A stretch of 64,000 bases of DNA from the NCBI GenBank assembly GCA_029204225.1, contig CM055098.1:47092191-47156190 (forward strand). Reading direction: 5' to 3'. The position numbers were made by a program, and so were the translations under genes. Below the pieces are notes generated by a model, which was not told the origin of the DNA, made no database searches, and saw only the letters and a list, made by a program, of their open reading frames with translations. Shown here piece after piece: positions 57,042 to 64,000 of the stretch (positions are counted from its first letter, which is position 1; the number at the start of each line of letters is the position of its first letter). The DNA is from Diphasiastrum complanatum (lineage: Eukaryota > Streptophyta > Lycopodiopsida > Lycopodiales > Lycopodiaceae).

Positions 57042-57800
57042 CTAGAACAAATCATAGGCACATTGAACATATTCACTTTGCAACTGAGTAGGCATTGTTG
57101 AGCCCATGACTTGGTTGCATCCAACATTCTCACCTGGCAGATGACCAAACGTTGTTGAAGCCACATTTTTGCTATGCTCAATGGTTTCACATTGCACTTG
57201 TGTATACTTATTATCTTCATTTTTTACCTCCATATGGTAATCCAACGCCACTCTTGAAGTTAAAGCTGTAAACAGATTTCTTGATGACGATGTTTTCTCT
57301 GCAAGCAACAAGTCTCCATAAACATGCTTGTCTTTTATCTCCAAATTTCGTAAACACATTGCTAGAGAGCCCACTGTAAAATTGGGATCCCCTGGCCAAA
57401 GACCCATTGAAAAGTGTCCATATCCATTTTGACCATGTTCATGTGTTATCATTCCTATCAATGATATCGGTAATTGCATCGCATGGGCCAATGTTTTGGG
57501 TATAGGCTGCAATGAAGATCATCTGTGTAGCTTTCTGATACACTAATGGACAAACATTCTGTCCCTATTAGAGCTCCGTGACATAGCATTGTAGGATCAG
57601 TTGAAAAAACCTTTTCTTTTCCTACTATAAGGCTTCCGTTCAAAAGTATGATATGATCGCCAGAGCTCCACATTTTTGTTATGAAACCTGCCAAAGAAAG
57701 TTCCAAACAACATGCCAATATGGATTTGTGAAATTGGTACTATTGATACCAAGTTTTTAAAATAGTTATTGAAGTAATATTGAGTACCAAAGGGAAGCAA
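57042..57800 (-). pseudogene. Unrecognised coding remnant spread over three frames
   Basis: Consecutive minus-strand stretches lie end to end in different frames: about 57800-57690 (SQIHIGMLFGTFFGRFHNKN), 57718-57515 (LSLAGFITKMWSSGDHIILL, GSLIVGKE, MLCHGALIGTECL) and 57512-57042 (PKTLAHAMQLPISLIGMI, GYGHFSMGLWPGDPNFTVG, KHVYGDLLLAEKTSSS, ALDYHMEVKNED). The phrasing is protein-like, with alternating hydrophobic/polar strands, and does not resemble a retroelement. I cannot name the family. Two frame changes within 300 bp suggest a pseudogene, or exons with very short introns that I failed to place. The first residues of the open frames use non-ATG codons, so starts are unknown. Confidence 0.4.
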
Positions 57801-58402
57801 AGAGTTCTTGTCATGTTATACAACTCCTAAAAATACGAGTGCGCTCAAAAAACTTGCATTAGGAGTATTACTTACATGCACTAGGGACATGGTAATCCTA
57901 ATGCACACTAAGAACTTCATAGAGTCCATCATGGCACTAGGGTGCTCATGAGATCACTTGTGTGCAGTATAAAATCAATTCCAGTTGGAGCACTAGACTA
58001 CTCTTGTAAGATTTAGATGAGCTCTTTATAGCTCGTGGGAGAAAAATAGAATTTTCAAGATCTCGTAGAAAATGCAGAACAACATTTGAGCTTTTGGGGG
58101 CAACAACTTGCACATGAGAGAGCTTCAAAACACTAGAGAGGTGAAAATCTCATTTAAAAAAAGGAAATGAGAAGAGTAAGGATTCCATGGTAATAAAAGG
58201 AACCACCAAATGGTAGCTAAAATCTCATGAACCTATTAGAGGACACTATAGATCTCATTGGTACATCAAGGGACATTATGGACCTTAGGCAGCTATTGTG
58301 GATCTCATGAAAATATGTGATGTCTTGGAAAGAATGTAGAGCACCAAAGAGTAAATAGTAGCATTGGATAGTAGCAAATATATTACAATTTCTCATGCAT
58401 CT

Positions 58403-59451
58403 TGGATCCTAAAAATCTTTTGGGTGTCATAAAGAGTTCATGGAGGAAGTAGCTATGTTTGAAGTTAAGTTCAAGCATAAACTCTACTATCAATTCATAT
58501 GAAGTGCATGGGAGCATCATGGATGCTTATGATAGAACTCAAGTTCGATTATAAAGACCTTGTAGTGCTTATTGGGAACAACAAGGAGGAAGTCCTATGA
58601 AAGGCCATGGAACATCCTTATAAAGCATAGAGCATTAAAAGGGACCTTAAATATTATGGAGCATATGAAACTAGGGGACAAGACGAGTGATTATGCCTAT
58701 CATAATGATGTTTGCTCAAACTTAAGTTCTAGGATAGAGCTTAATATCATGAACCTAAGGATGTCTTGAAAAGATTATCAAGGGCAATGGGTACCAGTAG
58801 AGATCTTAGAGGATCTCATGAATCTTGAATCCTTCAAGATCTGACAGTGTCATACAGAGTTTGTGAGGGTAGTAGTGAGGCTATGCTTGAACTTAAGTTT
58901 GAGCATAAAGCCTACTAGGAATTCTCATGTAGTGCATGGAAGCATCATGTAAGCTTATGCTAGAAGTGAAGTTCGAGCATAAAGATCTCATAGTACCTCT
59001 TGCAAACAAAAGGGAGGAAGTCGTATTAAAGTCCATGGAATGTCATTATGGGAACTTCAATTATTATAGAGCATATGGATGTAGGAGAATAGATTAGTGA
59101 ATATGGCCTTATGATGATGTGTGTTCGAACTTAAAGATCTGACAGTGTCATACAGAGTTCATGAGGGTAGTAGTGAGGCTATGCTTGAACTTAAGTCCGA
59201 GCATAAAGCCTGCTAGCAATTCTTATGAAGTGCATGGAAGCATTATGTAAGCTTATGCTAGAAGTGAAGTTCGAGCATAAATTGAAGTTCAAGCATAAAG
59301 ATCTCATAGTACCTCTTGCGAACAAAAGGGAGGAACTCGTATTAAAGTCCATGGAACGTCATTATGGGAACTTCAATTATTATAGAGCATATGGAAGTAG
59401 GAGAATATATTAGTAAATATGGCCTTATGATGATGTGTGTTCGAACTTAAG
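58403..59451. repeat. Tandem repeat array, ~300-360-bp units, three copies
   Basis: Copies at about 58403-58758 (most divergent), 58836-59133 (298 bp) and 59134-59451 (318 bp, with an extra 18-bp AAGTTYGAGCATAAA unit). The last two are nearly identical and adjacent. Each contains GTCATA.AGAGTTCATG, GTGCATGG.AGCATYATG, AAGTTCGAGCATAAAGA and GGGAGGAA.T..TA..AAAG.CCATGGAA. Short open frames in the unit (NKREELVLKSMERHY) do not match anything known to me. Confidence 0.88.
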
Positions 59452-59459
59452 TTCTAGCA

Positions 59460-60630
59460 TAGAGTTAATAGTATTGAATATGAATTTGTTGGCTGATTCT
59501 GACGAATCCCCAAGATACTCGGACAGAGCAACTCAAGAGCACCTCTCACCTGAGACCAAGGAGGTCTTCGAGAAAATGAGATGAACGAAGACTGAGAGCC
59601 GAGTATGAGAGCCAAGAAATGCTAGTTAGAAATGACAAGCAAGAACTGTGTAAGCTTCATGGTGAGTCCCGAAAGATGGAATGACCATGTAGGAATTAGT
59701 ATTTCTAGGAAAATGTAATAAATGCAAGTAGACCCCTCTTAAAGAAAGTAGAGTGAGCCACCTTTTGATGGTGACCTCTAGTGGAGAGCATTATTCCACT
59801 TGTACTTTGTGAAATGTGGAAATTCCACTAGGATGCCACCTAAGGAGCTCTCTTGCTTATTTAAGAGACTCCCTCTTTGTGAAGAGGAGCTTTTTGTGAA
59901 TTGTATCAACTCCATGCTGAAATGAGAAGATCCTGCACGAGTTTGGTGCGACCCTTGACTCCTTGATCATGCTTGTTTCTTGAGTGATGCATTTATGATC
60001 TTGCCCTTCTCTCCTTTTGTGTGTGGTTGTGGACTGTGGAGTGGATTAGATTTGCTGCTTTTGTAGAGTGGATTAGCTTTCTTGCTTTCTTGTGGATTAA
60101 TGTAGGAACCAGCATTCAGGTAAACTAAATAGGCTGGATTTGTGGTGTGATTCTTGCATATTCTCTGACAGTCCAGTTCTTGATGTTCTTGGGATGTCCA
60201 AGAATCAATAGACTGGTTGGTTTCTTGAATCTTGGACCTCTAATATGCTGTAGACTAGTTTCTTGTTTCTTGTTTTGTCAATTTATGCAAGTGTACTTAG
60301 TGTTAATGTATTGCAGGCTCTGTTTCAGTTCGTTTTAAGAGTAGGTAGCTGTAGAATCTGTAGAACGTTCATTGGTTTGCATGCTGATCTGTGAATGAGC
60401 GTTCTTGGCTTGCATCCATGTATAATGTAAGTGCGTTCAAGAGTGATGTCCCTAAGTTGTCCTCTAACAGGCAGGACAAAGAAACACACTACAACGACAC
60501 TTTGTCCCTTCTACTTGGATTGGCATTGTTAAATCAAGAAGACAACTAATGAATGCCTTTAAGCCTGGTAACAGGCAGAAACGATTCTGAAGAAGTAGCA
60601 AGGAACGAGAAACAGTAGTAAATAGATCCT
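59460..60630. other. No gene seen; possible LTR from about 59486
   Basis: TGTTGGCTGATTCTGACG at about 59486 looks like an LTR start. A TATA-like TTATTTAAGAGA lies near 59858, with GT-rich sequence following. No second copy or primer site was found to prove it. Confidence 0.3.
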
Positions 60631-60905
60631 TTGGAGCAGGGGTTCTGTCAACATTTGACACGATTGCCCATTGAACTCCAACACCTTCTACATCAAAATC
60701 CCGCAACCTTGTCCACGCTCAGATCCCTGCAACAACATTCCAATTCTTTAAGCAAATCTGAGTATCTACACACTGACCAGAGCCCATCGTTGGCTACATC
60801 ATTCTCAAATCCACGAGTTGTTAGCCTCGCCAATCACTTGTCAACAAACACACTCACAGACCTGGATTCGATTCTATTCAAGCTCACGCTCCTCCCGTTA
60901 TGCAC

Positions 60906-61480
60906 GCTGAAATCTCAATCGCAGCCCAAGCTTCGAATCTCAATCGGAGCACAGCTCCCATCTCAACCGGTGCACCTCTTGAAATCTCAACCGGAGGGCC
61001 CAAAGCCCAACATGGAAATCTCAACCGAAGTCCAACGCTAAAATCTCAACCGAAGCCCAATGCTGAAATCTCAACTGAAGCCCAATGCTGAAATCTCAAC
61101 CAGAGCACCCTGTTCAGATCTCAACTGAAGCACCGCTTCAGATCTCAACCGGAGCTCCAGCTCAGATCTCAACCGAAGCACCGCTTCATATCTCAACTGG
61201 AGCATCTAACTCAATTCTCAACCGAAGGCCTCACTTAAATCTCAAACGCAGGCACACCTGGAATCTCAACCGGAGGCCTCCTCAAATGTCAACCAGAGCT
61301 CTCTATAAAATCTCAACCGGAGCTCTCTGTAAAATCTCAACTGGAGCTCTTTCTAAAATCTCACCCGGAGCTCTCTGTGAAATCTCAACCGAAGCACCAA
61401 CTTCAGATCTCAACCGGAGGCCTTTGTCAATTCTCAACCAGAGCCATCTATGAATTCTCAACCGGAGAGGTAGTGTGAAG
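60906..61480 (+). repeat. Degenerate 24-bp tandem repeats, consensus AAATCTCAACCGGAGCWC
   Basis: The 24-nt unit (AATCTCAACCGGAGCTCTCTGTA and variants) occurs over twenty times. Spacing is mostly 24 and otherwise 21-30 bases, so in long stretches one frame stays open and reads ISTGALCK / ISTEAPLQ octapeptides (61085-61453 has no stop). Units recur at 62523-62680. This may be a minisatellite that is open by periodicity rather than a gene; no start context or domain supports translation. Confidence 0.85.
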
Positions 61481-62522
61481 TCTCAACCGACGCACTTTGT
61501 TCCCTCTACCATCTCACCACATTCTGTTGCAACACCCGCATTCCACCCTTGCCACCACATTCCACCATTGCAACCGCACACCATCGCATTCACACACCTT
61601 CCTCACTTTCACACTAACTACGCCCCCCACATTCCACGGCATATAATCCGCACTCCAGCCCAACTTCCCATCCACTAGCACTACATCGTTGTCATCGTAT
61701 GCCACCGCAGTCACCCACCTTCCTCACCTCCGCAACAGACCGCATACCATATCATTCAACATTCCTTCCGCTCTCCATCGCAACAGCTGCCCTCACACCA
61801 TCTCACTTCACAACCATCGCATTCGTACGCATCCTTCCGTAATCACCCTACCACAACAACCCATTGCAAACATCCCCATTACACCGTTGCACCTACCTTC
61901 CATCGCCATAGTCGTAGACCGCAAACCATCGCAACCACCTACGATTGCACCCGCCTAGCGCCGTACACCTCAACACCTACCTTTGCCCGTCGCAGCCACA
62001 TCAGACCGTAATCAAACGACCCTACGACTGCCATCGGACATCCTCACCACAATACCCGAACTCCACCCCCACTCGTTTACGCCCCACACAACCACCACGC
62101 CCGTCGCAACTGTATACAGGCCGCCCTCATTCGCCCTACGGCTACCCTAGGCCACCTTCATCGCAACAAACGCATTGCATTCACCCACCGTAAACACCGC
62201 CAACATCGCACGCATTCGCATAACACCGCAAGCACTCGCCTCATGAAATACCCCATTACACCATTGTGCACGCTTCCATCAAAAGCCGTAGACTGCAATC
62301 CATCGCAACCACACCCGATTGTGCCCGCCTTCCATCATAACAACACCACACTGCATTAGATCGCAATCCACCAACTTCGACTTACAACGATCACCTCAGC
62401 ATCACCCGCATACACTCGACACTATGCACCCCCACAGCATCGCAACCACGTACCATTCCATCACAACCATCTACAAACGTATCTCTCTTCCTCTCCGCCA
62501 GACCTTCACACTCCTTCCATTC
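61481..62522 (+). repeat. G-poor C/A-rich tract with long-period duplication
   Basis: Plus strand is rich in CATCGCAAC, CCACATTCC and CACC words and very poor in G. About 85 bp are duplicated at 61874-61960 and 62251-62337 (CCCCATTACACC.TTG.., GTAGAC.GCAA.CCATCGCAACCAC, CGATTG.(A/G)CCCGCC), 377 bp apart. Several plus-strand frames are open for 60-90 codons because stops are rare in such composition. Confidence 0.75.
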
Positions 62523-62680
62523 TATCAGATCTCAACTGGAGGCCTCTGTGCAATCTCAAGCGGAGCACCCTGCTCAGATCTCAACCGGAGGCCTCAGTGC
62601 AATCTCAATCAGAGCACTCTGCTCAGATCTCAACCGGAGCACCCTGCTCACCCTACTCAGATCTCAACCGGAGCTCACCA
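62523..62680 (+). repeat. Second block of the 24-bp repeat
   Basis: Five to seven further units (CAGATCTCAACYGGAG...) in the same orientation as 60906-61480. The G-poor tract is thus bracketed by two blocks of one repeat. Confidence 0.85.
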
Positions 62681-63390
62681 TCCAATACACCAGCTCCATA
62701 ATGCAAAAAGACAATATGCAACGAGTCCTTGTCGAAAGAAAGTCAAACCGATATTTCGTTACCTGCTACCATGTCCGACTATGAGCAACCTCCACACGGA
62801 ATTGACAGTTTTTCTCCCCTTCTACAACCTCAAATCTATTTGTCTTTCCACATGCTAATAAGATTTCCAATGTGCCAATACACAATATTTCTCGTATTCG
62901 GAAATCCAGGTAGAGATTCGGTTCTGAATCTCTTGTTCACAGAGGTCCTCAGGACATAGTACCTCAATGATACCTGCATCTCAAGCTATATCTTACAATA
63001 TCTGCTATCAATGATAGTAGATTTTAGTGTCACCAACCCTGTCTTGTTTTGACAAGGGCATGTCAGAGTAAGTCACATTACTCTACAAAGCAACTGAAAT
63101 ATGCAACTATCAACGTAAATTATCAATGTTGATGAATGCAAGTTTTGTTCGACAAGTGCTATATAGTTCTCACTATCTGTCACGTTTGTTTATTTCCTTT
63201 TTTCTCTTCACATATTTTGTGTGACTGATTTTTGCATGAGGAATAGCTACTGCACGAGAGTCTTCTGTAGAGCATCTCCAGAACACATTTTCATTCATCT
63301 ATCCATCTTCAGATTACCTTGTAAAACAGTTTAGGACTTTTGAGAAATATCAAAAATCCATGTACAGTCAGAGTTCATGCCATATTAATC
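62681..63390. other. No gene seen
   Basis: May include decayed copia sequence continuing from the fragment at 63400-64000, but I see no clear motif. Confidence 0.4.
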
Positions 63391-63399
63391 TTTGAGTCA

Positions 63400-64000
63400 A
63401 CTACTCCGAGGTAGATAAATTGGTCTCTATTGTAAGTTGTATACTCCGTAAACCGTTCCTTGTGAGGTCATGTGTTGGGTAGCGCCGTTGTCCAGGTACC
63501 AGTTATCACAGTCTTCACTGCTGCTATAAGCAATTAACAAGTGTGTGTCTTGCTCCTTGAATTCAGCCGCGTTCGAGGAGCCTGGTTGCTGCTATTGTTG
63601 TTGCTTCTTTGTCTCATTGTAGATTCGGATATGACACTCCTTGATGTTGTGATTGGCTCTCTTGCAATATCTGTAGAAAAGCTTCTTGCGCGATCCACCA
63701 TGCTCACCTTGAGTGTGAGGCTTCTGTTGTTGCTGCTGCACTTGATTCTTGCCCTTGGAATAGTCTTTCTTCTTGGTATATAGAGCCATGGATTTGTCTT
63801 TGATGGACATGATGCTAGTCTTTCTCCGCATTTCTTCTTGAAAAAGATGACCAATCACCTTTTGAAGGGTGAGGTCCGGTTGTGTGGAGATCATCACAAA
63901 ACGTGCTCATAGGACTTTGGAAGAGAAGAAAACAAGGTCATGACGACATCATTATCTTGAATAGAACATCCTACAATTGATAACTGATCTAAGAGGGACT
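63400..64000 (-). pseudogene. Ty1/copia gag C-terminus, zinc knuckle and protease start (cut by window end)
   Basis: From 64000 downwards: SYEHFVMISTQ-type gag text, LTLQKVIGHLFQEEMRRK, YTKKKDYSKGKNQVQQQQ (nearly the same as at 2939-3226), then knuckle YRYCKRANHNIKEC at about 63625-63690 with the first Cys changed to Tyr. After a frame change the protease motif reads LDNGATQHMTS at about 63470-63500: the catalytic Asp is kept but Ser of DSGA is Asn. Gag lies further right, beyond the window. Same family as 2939-3634. Confidence 0.85.

Noticed and set aside
60906-61480. CRISPR-like array
   Set aside because: The units are degenerate, mostly 24 bp with no unique spacers, and the context is a plant nuclear genome.

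Overview
The window is nuclear DNA of a land plant, most likely a seed plant with a large, retrotransposon-rich genome. A gymnosperm is possible but not proven. The evidence is dense Ty1/copia and Ty3/gypsy LTR retrotransposons with plant-type primer sites (initiator-Met-like and Asp-like), a plant-specific xylanase-inhibitor-like aspartyl protease, and the spliced 3' end of a GARP-complex VPS53 gene. There are no bacterial operons, CRISPR arrays or recognisable rRNA/tRNA genes. Almost all long reading frames are broken retroelement pol or gag genes.

Layout. 0-4.5 kb: unrecognised DNA with one exon-like stretch, microsatellites, then the 5' end of a copia element (LTR, primer site, gag) on the minus strand. 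4.6-9.5 kb: a patchwork of a gypsy gag, a copia RNase H tail with its LTR, a gypsy integrase tail and a minus-strand gypsy pol. 9.57-18.52 kb: one complete gypsy element with two LTRs and a 5-bp target duplication (ATTAT), inserted into a copia element whose remainder continues to about 20.6 kb. In this gypsy element pol comes first and a coiled-coil ORF follows integrase; no gag is visible before pol. 22-26.4 kb: long non-coding, strand-asymmetric DNA ending at a primer-binding site, perhaps a non-coding retroelement. 26.4-27.8 kb: a gag-integrase deletion derivative of copia.

28.8-29.7 kb: the last three exons of VPS53 (+), followed 560 bp downstream by a 594-bp MITE with 8-bp target duplication. 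31.6-36.2 kb: LTR-like DNA and gypsy fragments, with a gypsy/copia chimeric joint at 36.19 kb. 36.2-44.8 kb: nested insertions, a minus copia element split by a plus, internally deleted copia element, whose own 3' LTR is split by a gypsy element. 45-47.7 kb: LTR fragments and a copia gag.

48.4-50.5 kb: the only gene that looks intact, an intronless, probably inactive aspartyl-protease-like secreted protein (49173-50294, -) with tandem repeats in its promoter. It lies between inverted copies of one LTR plus a second repeat (46.9-47.7 and 53.9-55.0 kb). 51.8-54.5 kb: copia RT/RNase H with its 3' LTR. 55-56.2 kb: another copia 3' end. 57.0-57.8 kb: an unrecognised frame-shifted coding remnant. 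58.4-59.45 kb: a tandem repeat. 60.6-62.9 kb: a striking G-poor tract with 24-bp repeats that read as an 8-residue peptide repeat. 63.4-64 kb: a copia gag/protease fragment.

The host genes do not form a pathway. VPS53 (retrograde transport to the Golgi) and the protease-like protein (secreted) are independent genes stranded among repeats. No undescribed system is proved; the best candidates are the pol-first gypsy architecture and the 24-bp repeat tract.
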